In this document: positions 25,707-33,903 of the stretch, one piece after another
How positions within the stretch are numbered: position 1 is the stretch's first letter
Layout of the letters: every line of letters starts with the position of its first letter
Source of the DNA: a virus
Length of the DNA stretch: 37,619 nucleotides
Reading direction: 5' to 3' (one strand)
Virus record (IMG/VR): IMGVR_UViG_3300044633_001381
Span: 1-37,619 of that record
Notes under the pieces: model-generated
What the model saw: the letters and a program-made list of their open reading frames with translations, nothing else
The model's database searches: none
What the model was told of the DNA's origin: nothing
Position numbers and translations under genes: made by a program

Positions 25707-28589
25707 ATGCCTGTCAATATATTAAATAGATTTGGACCGATTAGTTTTAAAAGTGAAACCAACAATAGTGAAAATTTATCTATCAATAGTTTATTAAGTA
25801 ACTTTTATAATCCAGGATCAAGTAATTTTTCTATATCACAGAGTTATTACCAGATGGAAAATAGAATCGGTAATTCCAATACTGATTCAAGTACGATTAA
25901 TATCACAAAAGCTTTGGGAGTTGGGTTTATAAACAAAGACAATAGAAGACCAATAAAATTTAGTGAGTTTTATGGCGCATCTTATATAAGCAGTTCTTTT
26001 AAAGTAGCTGCGTCTACAGGAGTAGCAACTGTTAAAATTTATTCACCAAGCGTTATACAAAACAACAACTTTTTAACCAACAACATACAAGATAAAGTTT
26101 ATCAATATACATTGTATTCTAAATCTGATGTTACTACTCCAATTGTTGATTCTGGATGGAATAAAGTTTTTTCTTATGCTAAATCAGGAGATAACATCGA
26201 ATTGTTTTATAATTTGGTAGATACGAAAGCTTATAAATTGGTATCAAAAGATTGTTTATCGAATGCATTTACGTCCAGTATGTTTATAGGCACTTGTGCC
26301 AGTGCCGTAACGGATAATACAACTTATACATACACAATAACCGCTGCAGATTTACCTACTGCAAGTTCACTACTGTTTCAAAAAATCAACGGTGATAAAA
26401 CTGCAAATGGATATACAAACACCAAAATAACTGATTTATCAAACATATTAAATAACTTAAATAGTTTGTTACAAAATCCCAATATAACAACATACAAATC
26501 GAGTGGACAACTTTTGCCTATTATATCTTACAGAGATAACTTAGGATACAATAGAACTTTGACATTTGACGGATTGATTTTGCAAAAATCAAATACACCT
26601 GACGGATCACTTGGATATTTTTATACAGGTTTGGTTACAGCAACTAGTTTGGGTGGAACAAATGTTAATTATGAATATGCATTTGAAAACACATCTACAT
26701 TTGGTCAAATAACACTTTATATTTTGGGTACACAAGATTCAAATGCATCCTCTTGTACGTCTCCACCAGCAACTGTTGGAAATTTTCCAACAAATATATC
26801 ATTTACAGGTCCGAGATGTGGTTATTTAGATTGTGGTGATGGTTATACTCAACCAGTATGTAATCCAACTTCTACTACTCAAATAAAACACAGTGGTAGC
26901 TTCATAATCACGAATAACAACAATGCGGAAATGTTGGCAACTATTAGTCCCACTTGGACTAATTTAGATGGAACACCATTAAATGCATTAATTAACACTG
27001 TTGATGTTAGTCCATCAGGAATGTTTTCTATTTCTGCTAATAGTACACGTAAAATTAGCATTGGTTTTGGTTTATCTAATTATCAAAACACACTTCAACC
27101 AAAAACTTTTACGGCTAAAGGTTCTGTAAATTTGACTTTACCATTAGGATATTCTCCGCAATCTCAAAATTGTGAGATTATAGCTAGTTTTGATAAAAAT
27201 TCATGTAATATAAGTTTGCCTCTGAAACAAGTATGGATCACTCCAAGTTTTTGGCAAGATATGGGAGTAGATGAATTATCATGCAATTCAAATCCAAATT
27301 CCGCTCAGATTGTATCAAATCCATCTTCTACAATTCAAGTGAGACATAGTGGTAGTTTTATAATAACGAACAATTCGTCTGTTACACCAATTACAATTAC
27401 GTTTGATAAAAATAATTGGAAAAATCAAAATGGTACCGTTATCGATTCTTTACTTACTCCGGTCGAGATGAATCCTGATTCACCTATCATACTACAACCA
27501 AACGAAAGTAAAAAAATATCAGTGTCATTTGGAAAAAACAATTATAATAATCCAAGTCAACCAGTTAGTGTGTATTTAAATTGTCCATTTACCGCAACTA
27601 CAGATTCAAATTATTATATAAATCCAATTTCTCAAAATACGTTTTATTTTTCATCTGATAAAAACAGTTGCGTTGTCACCACGCTAAAAACTCCAAATTG
27701 GCCACAAGATATTGGTATATCGGGTGGGGCAAATTCTATAAATTGTAATTGTGGTACATCTACATCTCCGCAAATATGCGATCCTACACTTTTAACACAA
27801 ATAAAACATACAGGAAGTTTTGTTATTCTAAATAACAACCCCGATTCAATGACAATTACTTTGAATCAAAATTGGACCAATAACGATGGCAGCGTATTAA
27901 ATTCGTTGTTATCGCCTGTTACAATTGATCCACAATCTCCCATTTCTATTGAACCATATAAATATAAAAAAATAAGTATAGGAGTCGGGATTGCAAATTA
28001 TTCAAATTCAAATCAACCAACAAGCATTGATATAAAAAATGAAGCTGTGGCCACTCTACCATCAGGATACAGCGAGACATCTAAAAATATAACAATTAGA
28101 TTTTTATCCGATAAAAATAAATGTAAAAAAGAAGTTGTTACTCCAGTGATACCTCCAGTGGTTACACCTGTAACAAGTAATCTTGGGTGTATTAGTTATA
28201 ATCCAAGTATGTTGGAGAGTTGGACACAGATAAAAACCAGAACAGTAGTAACAATTGCCTACAAAACAGGTACATCTGCAGATAAAACTTTTGCTAAAGC
28301 GGTTGTTAATGCTTTGCCAAATTCAGGCTGTACATTACCTTCTACTATAACTCAAGACGGATATACTATTAATATTTCGTGGACATTAGATCCAGCCGGA
28401 GGTCAAGACTATGCGTGTACCACTGGTGCATCGGGACAATTTTCAGGTACTTATACAGTTGTAACAACAAATTCAATATTGGGTAGTGCAAGCTTTTACA
28501 TATTGTTCTTGAGAAGAAACAATAATATTGTGTCTATCGAAAACTATATTAATTTGTGTCAAACAGGTGGAGTTTCGTCTGTAGGATAA
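25707..28589 (+). CDS. Large structural or adhesin protein with three Ig-like repeats
   Basis: A 960-residue protein. The start (MPVNILNRFGPISFKSETNN ... KFSEFYGASY) is like small tail-associated proteins. Three homologous domains of about 130 residues follow. Each has a Q-x-(K/R)-H-(S/T)-G-S-F-(I/V)-I motif, a W-(T/K)-N-x-x-G core and a closing D-K-N-x-C; they span roughly 390-505, 530-650 and 680-805. They look like beta-sandwich Ig-like modules. A proline-rich hinge (about 812-825) leads to a final domain. It probably decorates the tail or fibres and binds host surface material. Confidence 0.7.
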   Translation: MPVNILNRFGPISFKSETNNSENLSINSLLSNFYNPGSSNFSISQSYYQMENRIGNSNTDSSTINITKALGVGFINKDNRRPIKFSEFYGASYISSSFKVAASTGVATVKIYSPSVIQNNNFLTNNIQDKVYQYTLYSKSDVTTPIVDSGWNKVFSYAKSGDNIELFYNLVDTKAYKLVSKDCLSNAFTSSMFIGTCASAVTDNTTYTYTITAADLPTASSLLFQKINGDKTANGYTNTKITDLSNILNNLNSLLQNPNITTYKSSGQLLPIISYRDNLGYNRTLTFDGLILQKSNTPDGSLGYFYTGLVTATSLGGTNVNYEYAFENTSTFGQITLYILGTQDSNASSCTSPPATVGNFPTNISFTGPRCGYLDCGDGYTQPVCNPTSTTQIKHSGSFIITNNNNAEMLATISPTWTNLDGTPLNALINTVDVSPSGMFSISANSTRKISIGFGLSNYQNTLQPKTFTAKGSVNLTLPLGYSPQSQNCEIIASFDKNSCNISLPLKQVWITPSFWQDMGVDELSCNSNPNSAQIVSNPSSTIQVRHSGSFIITNNSSVTPITITFDKNNWKNQNGTVIDSLLTPVEMNPDSPIILQPNESKKISVSFGKNNYNNPSQPVSVYLNCPFTATTDSNYYINPISQNTFYFSSDKNSCVVTTLKTPNWPQDIGISGGANSINCNCGTSTSPQICDPTLLTQIKHTGSFVILNNNPDSMTITLNQNWTNNDGSVLNSLLSPVTIDPQSPISIEPYKYKKISIGVGIANYSNSNQPTSIDIKNEAVATLPSGYSETSKNITIRFLSDKNKCKKEVVTPVIPPVVTPVTSNLGCISYNPSMLESWTQIKTRTVVTIAYKTGTSADKTFAKAVVNALPNSGCTLPSTITQDGYTINISWTLDPAGGQDYACTTGASGQFSGTYTVVTTNSILGSASFYILFLRRNNNIVSIENYINLCQTGGVSSVG

Positions 28590-28595
28590 AAAATA

Positions 28596-28623
28596 TTGAC
28601 ATTTTTCAAAATTTGGTTATATA
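28596..28623 (+). promoter_or_regulatory. Promoter of the hsp20 gene
   Basis: TTGACA (28596-28601), 16-nt spacer, TATATA (28618-28623). The leader of about 90 nt can fold into GAATGACAC/GTGTTATTC (9 bp, loop GGAT) and TCGAA/TTCGA around TATTAGGTTAATA. The Shine-Dalgarno AAAGG lies just outside these hairpins. Confidence 0.7.
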
Positions 28624-28721
28624 TATTGTTGAATGACACGGATGTGTTATTCACTATAGTGCTCGAATGAGGCTATTAGGTTAATAAGTTCGATAGAATT
28701 ATTAAAAAGAAAGGTAAATAT

Positions 28722-29204
28722 ATGTCAGTAGTAAAATATAGTCCGTTTGCATTGCGACACATTGATCGTGATGAATTTTTAACACCATTTGACCGCGTAT
28801 TTGATGAAGTATTTGCGGCTCACTTCCCAGAATTAAACAAAGAATTAGGTGTTGGTTTTTTTGAAAAACAAAGTTATCCCCGCGTAGATGTTATTGATTA
28901 TAATGACCGTGTGGAAATTTTAGCTGAAATTCCAGGTTTGTCTAAAGACGAAGTATCTGTAGATGTACAAGAAAACGTACTTACTATCAGTGGTCAAAAG
29001 ATCAAAAACGTGGATGATAAGGAGTCTACAGGAAAATACATTCGTAGAGAACTAAAGCACAGTAGTTTCAAACGTAGTTTTACTTTAGGAGATCAAATTG
29101 ATCGAGCGAATCCCACCGCAAAGTTTGAAAATGGATTGTTAAAGGTTACATTATTAAAGGTGAAACCAACGATTCCTGTCACGAAAAAAGTAAAGATTGA
29201 TTAA
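28722..29204 (+). CDS. Hsp20 / alpha-crystallin small heat-shock protein
   Basis: A 160-residue small heat-shock protein. The alpha-crystallin domain runs from about 48 to 140: RVDVIDYNDRVEILAEIPGL, then SVDVQENVLTISGQK, and the late NGLLKVTLLK motif. The C-terminal I-P-V is the usual I-x-I/V oligomer tail. It holds unfolded proteins during virion assembly or stress. Phage copies are typical of T4-like marine viruses. It has its own promoter, a folded leader and a good Shine-Dalgarno site (AAAGG), and a terminator follows, so it is a single-gene unit. Confidence 0.93.
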   Translation: MSVVKYSPFALRHIDRDEFLTPFDRVFDEVFAAHFPELNKELGVGFFEKQSYPRVDVIDYNDRVEILAEIPGLSKDEVSVDVQENVLTISGQKIKNVDDKESTGKYIRRELKHSSFKRSFTLGDQIDRANPTAKFENGLLKVTLLKVKPTIPVTKKVKID

Positions 29205-29224
29205 TATTCAATCAAGGTTATATT

Positions 29225-29255
29225 AACCCCGTTATTAAATTAACGGGGTTTTTTA
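29225..29255 (+). terminator. Rho-independent terminator
   Basis: Ten-bp stem AACCCCGTTA (29225-29234) / TAACGGGGTT (29241-29250) then a T-run. Ends the hsp20 unit. Confidence 0.93.
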
Positions 29256-29263
29256 TTTTTATA

Positions 29264-29271
29264 TATTTATA
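29264..29271 (+). promoter_or_regulatory. TATTTATA start-proximal box
   Basis: TATTTATA, 3 nt, then the ATG at 29275. It lies directly after the hsp20 terminator, so it must be close to a new transcription start. Confidence 0.55.
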
Positions 29272-29274
29272 GAT

Positions 29275-30330
29275 ATGATAAAATTTCATCATTTGGTAAT
29301 GGCAACGTCACTTTTAATCGCCGGGTGTGCTGCCTATTTTAGTGTATATGGTATTGGATTGTTATTTTCAGGAGCAACTATTGCTGCAATGATTATGGCT
29401 GGTTCATTGGAACTAGGTAAACTTGTGACAACATCGTGGTTATTCAGATATTGGAATAAAGCCAATATATTAATGAGAACCTATATGATAATTGCTGTAT
29501 TTGCTTTAATGGCAATTACATCTCTAGGTGTATTTGGATTTTTAACAGCTGCGTTTCAAAAATCTTCATTGGAGACCGAGTTATCTATGAATAAGATTGT
29601 CACACTTGAGTCTCAGAAAAAAGAAGAACTTAGTAAGATGGAGTCTACTAAAAAGACAATTGAAAAACTTTATAGTTTGAGAAGTAGTCAAGAGGTCAGA
29701 TTGAACGAAGTACTTACAAATGTATTAATTGCGAGAAATCCAATACAATTACAAAATATTCAAAATCAGATTAATGATCAGATTGGGGATTTAAACAAAC
29801 AATTGGAGGGGGAAAATGAAAAGATTAAAACTTATAGTACCAAAGTAAGTTCTATAGATGATAACATTTACAAATTAAAAGTGGATAATAGTCAAAAGAA
29901 GGATATTACCACATTTAAATTTGTTGCGGATCAATTCAACACTACAATTCAAACAGTAGTTAAATGGTTCATAGTAGTGCTTATTACAGTATTTGATCCA
30001 CTTGCAGTTATATTGTTATTGGCATACAATATAAGTAGCAATAAAACCTACGTAGAGGAAGACAAAAATTACGAACTATATAAGAAACAAGAAAAAAATA
30101 CGGCTGACTCTAATGATAAAAACATATCCGCTACTCCATCTGTTGTTGAAAAGATAGTAGAGAAGCCAGTAGAGGTTGAAAAGATAGTGGAAAAAATTGT
30201 GGAAAAACCAGTGGAAGTGGAAAAGATAGTGGAAAAAATAATAGAGAAGCCAATAGAGGTTGAAAAGATAGTAGAGAAGGTTGTTGAACGAAAAGGCAAA
30301 ACTGGTACGAGAGGTATGTTTAGTTTTTAA
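29275..30330 (+). CDS. Multi-pass membrane protein with coiled coil and VEKIVEKP repeats
   Basis: A 351-residue protein. Three N-terminal membrane helices lie at about 5-25, 28-48 and 68-92. A coiled coil follows (about 100-205) and a fourth helix at 222-250 (WFIVVLITVFDPLAVILLLA). The C-terminal tail is built from five or so copies of VEKIVEKPVE and ends GTRGMFSF. Proteins of this layout are common, without known function, in large T4-like phages. The tail is highly charged and repetitive and could form an extended rod. It sits first in the unit that runs on to the late sigma factor. Confidence 0.75.
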   Translation: MIKFHHLVMATSLLIAGCAAYFSVYGIGLLFSGATIAAMIMAGSLELGKLVTTSWLFRYWNKANILMRTYMIIAVFALMAITSLGVFGFLTAAFQKSSLETELSMNKIVTLESQKKEELSKMESTKKTIEKLYSLRSSQEVRLNEVLTNVLIARNPIQLQNIQNQINDQIGDLNKQLEGENEKIKTYSTKVSSIDDNIYKLKVDNSQKKDITTFKFVADQFNTTIQTVVKWFIVVLITVFDPLAVILLLAYNISSNKTYVEEDKNYELYKKQEKNTADSNDKNISATPSVVEKIVEKPVEVEKIVEKIVEKPVEVEKIVEKIIEKPIEVEKIVEKVVERKGKTGTRGMFSF

Positions 30331-30394
30331 CAATTACAATTAAAATAATTTTTTATTCGTTTTGTAGATCATCCATATATATGTAGTTATAAGT

Positions 30395-30538
30395 ATGGAT
30401 GAAACTGAGCTTAAAGAATTGTACAAATTGATCAAAAGATCATACGATGAATCGTGTTGGAAAACCTTAAATGACGCTTTAGATTACATATCTGAATTCG
30501 TTGAAGTAGATGATGAATCTCCTATAGACAATGATTGA
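30395..30538 (+). CDS. Small acidic protein (47 aa)
   Basis: Read directly: ATG at 30395 to TGA at 30536-30538. Residues MDETELKELYKLIKRSYDES and DALDYISEFVEVDDESPIDN make an acidic, mostly helical peptide. It overlaps the next start by 8 nt (ATGATTGA), which argues for a real, translationally coupled gene. Not recognised. Confidence 0.6.
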   Translation: MDETELKELYKLIKRSYDESCWKTLNDALDYISEFVEVDDESPIDND

Positions 30539-30812
30539 AATTTTATTATTAATACTGTTATTGGTATCCGTATCAGCTAATGTGTTTTTATTAATCACAT
30601 TAAAAAAATCATTTAATCAAATAGATATACTTGAAGACTGGATTATAAACTTTAAAAATTCTGTAGAAAGTACTTTTAATAAATTGAAAGATGTTGATAA
30701 CCGTGGTATATTTGAAAAAGATGACGATGTTGGTTTTCTTTTCACGGATTTGAAACAAATCATTGAATCTTTGAATAAAAAAGTAAAAGAAGAAGAAACC
30801 GACAACGTTTGA
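30531..30812 (+). CDS. Small membrane-anchored protein (93 aa)
   Basis: A 93-residue protein with one N-terminal membrane helix (residues 3-24) and a cytoplasmic-type helical tail. The segment VDNRGIFEKDDDVGFLFTDL resembles a conserved stretch I have seen in small proteins of T4-like marine phages. Function unknown. Overlaps the previous gene by 8 nt and lies 13 nt before the late sigma factor. Confidence 0.65.
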   Translation: MIEILLLILLLVSVSANVFLLITLKKSFNQIDILEDWIINFKNSVESTFNKLKDVDNRGIFEKDDDVGFLFTDLKQIIESLNKKVKEEETDNV

Positions 30813-30825
30813 CATTATTACTTGA

Positions 30826-31830
30826 ATGAAAAAAATAAAAAAAAGTAAAGTCATTACCAAGAAAGTGACTAAAGTAGTAAATCCTAAAAAACGTAAAGTA
30901 TCTGCTATGGTAAAAAGTGTTAATAAAAAAATAAAGAAGCCAACAAAAATAACATCTGTAAAAAAGATAGTTAAAAAACCCAAAAAGGTAAATAAATTAA
31001 AATTAGACATTACATATGAATCTAAAAATTTATCTGAGATCAATGTACCCCGCACCATAACAAGCAAAGATGTAATAGTAATTAATGAATTGGACGCGAT
31101 TAATAAAGAAGTTGAAGAACTTACAGAAGTAAGAAAAAAACGTAGAGGTCGTAATAAAAAAGAAAAAATTTACTTTTCTAAAAAAACCGAAGAAGCTATC
31201 ATCGAATACAATTCCGAAACCGACAACGTAAAAAGAAATGAAATTTACGAAACTCGTATAAAATACAGCTTTGATAAATTGGTAGAAAATATTTTTAATA
31301 CATTTAAATTTACTTATTTTGACAACAGTCCATTAGAGATTCAAAAAGAAACCGTAGCACACTTGGTTTCAAATATTCACAAATTTGAAGCTGGTAAAGG
31401 TAAGGCATTTAGTTATTTTAGTATTGTAGCTAAAAATTACTTGATATTCCATAACAATAACAATTATAAAAGATTTAATCAACACGTAGATATTAGTGAA
31501 ACTCCAGGTGAAGATAGTGTTTGTTTGCAAACAGAAGATGCACATCATAAGACTATTCAGACACAAGAGTTTATGAAATTGTTAATTAACTATTGGGAAA
31601 GAAATATAACAAAAATATTCACCAAACAAAAAGATCTCAATATAGCATATGCGGTTATAGAATTATTTAGAAACAGCGAAAGAATTGAAAATTTCAATAA
31701 AAAAACACTATATCTTTACATCAGAGAACTAAGTAATTGTAAAACACAACAAATTACTAAAATTATCAATAAAATGAAATCATATCAAAATATAGTTATA
31801 AAAAATTACATTGATAACGGAAAAATATAA
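30826..31830 (+). CDS. Late-transcription sigma factor, T4 gp55-like
   Basis: A 334-residue protein. The central part (about 115-220) has the gp55 pattern: KIYFSKKTEEAIIEYN, then SFDKLVENIFNTFKFTYFDN, HLVSNIHKFEAGKGKAFSYF, SIVAKNYLIFHNN and NYKRF. T4 gp55 lets host RNA polymerase recognise TATAAATA late promoters. This copy is longer than the 185-residue T4 protein, with a Lys-rich N-terminal extension of about 110 residues and a C-terminal helical part. It is the likely reader of the TATTTATA/TATAAATA boxes in this window. A terminator follows directly. Confidence 0.85.
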   Translation: MKKIKKSKVITKKVTKVVNPKKRKVSAMVKSVNKKIKKPTKITSVKKIVKKPKKVNKLKLDITYESKNLSEINVPRTITSKDVIVINELDAINKEVEELTEVRKKRRGRNKKEKIYFSKKTEEAIIEYNSETDNVKRNEIYETRIKYSFDKLVENIFNTFKFTYFDNSPLEIQKETVAHLVSNIHKFEAGKGKAFSYFSIVAKNYLIFHNNNNYKRFNQHVDISETPGEDSVCLQTEDAHHKTIQTQEFMKLLINYWERNITKIFTKQKDLNIAYAVIELFRNSERIENFNKKTLYLYIRELSNCKTQQITKIINKMKSYQNIVIKNYIDNGKI

Positions 31831-31842
31831 TACAAAACAAAT

Positions 31843-31869
31843 AAACCACTCAAATAGAGTGGTTTTTCT
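31843..31869 (+). terminator. Rho-independent terminator
   Basis: Nine-bp stem AAACCACTC / GAGTGGTTT, 5-nt loop, then TTCT. Separates the sigma-factor unit from the tail operon. Confidence 0.9.
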
Positions 31870-31876
31870 ATTTATA
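31869..31876 (+). promoter_or_regulatory. TATTTATA start-proximal box of the tail operon
   Basis: TATTTATA, 5 nt, then the ATG at 31882. It directly follows the terminator and is the only candidate promoter for the baseplate genes downstream. Confidence 0.55.
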
Positions 31877-31881
31877 GATAT

Positions 31882-32223
31882 ATGGACTTAAATTTTGAAA
31901 TTTATAAAGGAAAGAATTTTTCTGGTCTTTGTAAAGACATAGTGAAAAATTCAGAGAGCAAGAAAGATCAAATTGATATTTTAATATCTGAGTTAAGAAG
32001 TTTAATTAAAACTGTTAACGACGCTACTATCGTAGTGCCTATGATAAAAGACTATTATGATGTAGGCGTTAAAAACGATGAACAATTGGTCAAATTAGCC
32101 GCAGTTATACAAAGATTGGTAGCAAAAGGTGAAGCTACTGGCGAAGGCAATTCAATGGTATTAAGTGAAGACGAACGTAAACAGTTAATGGATGAAGTTA
32201 TAACAATTAGTAAAGGCGAATAA
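31882..32223 (+). CDS. Tail-operon protein, hypothetical (113 aa)
   Basis: A 113-residue, mostly helical soluble protein (SKKDQIDILISELRSLIKTV ... VGVKNDEQLVKLAAVIQRLV). No known motif. It is the first gene of a run of closely packed baseplate and tail genes; the TAA at its end is 1 nt from the next ATG. Its position suggests a small tail-assembly or structural protein, an inference from context only. Confidence 0.65.
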   Translation: MDLNFEIYKGKNFSGLCKDIVKNSESKKDQIDILISELRSLIKTVNDATIVVPMIKDYYDVGVKNDEQLVKLAAVIQRLVAKGEATGEGNSMVLSEDERKQLMDEVITISKGE

Positions 32224-32224
32224 T

Positions 32225-33901
32225 ATGGTAGTTACGGATGTATCCAAATCAAATAAATCTCCACAGTTAAACGATCAACAAATAAAAGATTTGGTTGATA
32301 TTCGTTCACCTATACAACTCGCCGTTGTAGTTGATGTGATTTTCAATGAAAATCACGTAAAATTGCAGGACGAATATAAACAAAAAATAAATCCACAAAC
32401 AGTTCCTCTTAACTATAAGAATGAACCAGCCAAAGAAAACGATGTGGATTTTTCGTACATAGGACGGGCCAAAGTAAGAATCTTATCACAAGAAAAAAAG
32501 TCATCGGTGGAAAAATTGCCTTGGGCTATACCTTTGGATCAAACTATTACGCAATATCCATTGGTCAATGAACTTGTATTGGTTCAAAAAGTAGGCAATA
32601 ACTACTATTACAGCAAACCTTTAAATAAATTCAACTTTCCAACCAATATAGATTACACTGTAGAAACAGTATATAGTGAAAATGGAAAGCCTGCTGTGCC
32701 TTTTTACTTTGACGGAAATAGAGCTACTTATACATCAGCTCCAATTTATTCAAAATACAATAACATTGGGTATGTTGGGGAATATTTCATTTCCAATCCA
32801 TTTATAAGACTGATTAGAAAAAACGAAGGAGATACAGCAATAGAAAGTAGATTTGGTCAATCAATTCGTTTTAGTGCTTATGATAATAATAGACTTAATG
32901 ATAAAGGATCATATCCATCCTATACATTAAACAGCAATTTATTAAAAGAATCTAGTGGTGGTGGATATGGAAATCCAAAGATTACTATTAGAAATAGACA
33001 GAGAAATATCTCTTTAGACGAACCACAACAATTACATCCCAAGTTACCACCTATTCCAAAAATAACTCCATCTGAGAAAAATTTTGGTGGACAAATAGAT
33101 GAAGATATTAACAATGATGGCAGTACAATACAAATAACAAGTGGAAAAACAGAAAGCGATTGGAAAACTACAGTTTATAAAAGTATATTTGGCAAAACGT
33201 CAAACGGAGAACCAACTGAAGAACAAGTAAGATTCAATCCGAAAAATTCCACTCCATTTGTATTACCAACTTTAAATGGCGATCAAATCGTAATAAATAC
33301 CGATAGATTGGTATTGAGTAGTAGATTTGCAGAAACACTACACTTTAGTAAAAAACGTTATGCTGTGACCACTGACAGTGAATACACAGTAGATGCTAAT
33401 GATAATGTAGTTATAACTACAAATAATACCGCTTGTATAAATGCACCACAAATATTTTTGGGTCAATATGGCGAAACAAATGAACCAGTATTACTAGGTC
33501 AAACAACTGTAGATTGGATGTACGATTTGTGTAATTGGTTATTAGACCACGTACACTGGCATCACCACGTACACCCACATCCACATACACATCCTAGATC
33601 AGGAGATGCAACGCCTGAAAATACAAAGGATGCTAATCCAGATCAAACGCAAATACCAGTACAACAAATCAAGCTTAAACTGTTGAGAGATAATCTACAC
33701 AAAACACTAAGTAGAAGAGTATTTGTTACAGGTGGCGGATATGCGCCTGGTAGTAATGGAGTCAAACCACCTGGAAGTGGTGGTGAATGTAAAGATCCAG
33801 TAGAAATTAATACGGTTACAGGAACTGGAGTTGTGGGTGATTTCAAAGGTAGAAATCGCCGTGAAGGTCCAGTACAAGTTGAATTTGAATTTGAGGATTA
33901 A
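32225..33901 (+). CDS. Baseplate hub/spike-like protein with OB fold and His-rich segment
   Basis: A 558-residue protein. Residues 80-125 (IGRAKVRILS ... PWAIPLDQ ... YPLVNELVLV) fit the OB-fold start of gp5/VgrG-like hub proteins, and FGQSIRFS is a usual strand just after it. Near residue 440 there is a dense histidine cluster, DHVHWHHHVHPHPHTHP, which probably binds metal; the iron-binding tip of contractile-tail spikes also uses His pairs. No lysozyme domain is seen, unlike T4 gp5. Strong context: next to gp25- and gp6-like genes. Confidence 0.65.
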   Translation: MVVTDVSKSNKSPQLNDQQIKDLVDIRSPIQLAVVVDVIFNENHVKLQDEYKQKINPQTVPLNYKNEPAKENDVDFSYIGRAKVRILSQEKKSSVEKLPWAIPLDQTITQYPLVNELVLVQKVGNNYYYSKPLNKFNFPTNIDYTVETVYSENGKPAVPFYFDGNRATYTSAPIYSKYNNIGYVGEYFISNPFIRLIRKNEGDTAIESRFGQSIRFSAYDNNRLNDKGSYPSYTLNSNLLKESSGGGYGNPKITIRNRQRNISLDEPQQLHPKLPPIPKITPSEKNFGGQIDEDINNDGSTIQITSGKTESDWKTTVYKSIFGKTSNGEPTEEQVRFNPKNSTPFVLPTLNGDQIVINTDRLVLSSRFAETLHFSKKRYAVTTDSEYTVDANDNVVITTNNTACINAPQIFLGQYGETNEPVLLGQTTVDWMYDLCNWLLDHVHWHHHVHPHPHTHPRSGDATPENTKDANPDQTQIPVQQIKLKLLRDNLHKTLSRRVFVTGGGYAPGSNGVKPPGSGGECKDPVEINTVTGTGVVGDFKGRNRREGPVQVEFEFED

Positions 33902-33903
33902 TT

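Noticed and set aside
30069-30333. Leftward frames rich in Phe/Ser or Leu/Tyr
   Set aside because: They are complements of the VEKIVEKP repeat tail of the rightward membrane protein.
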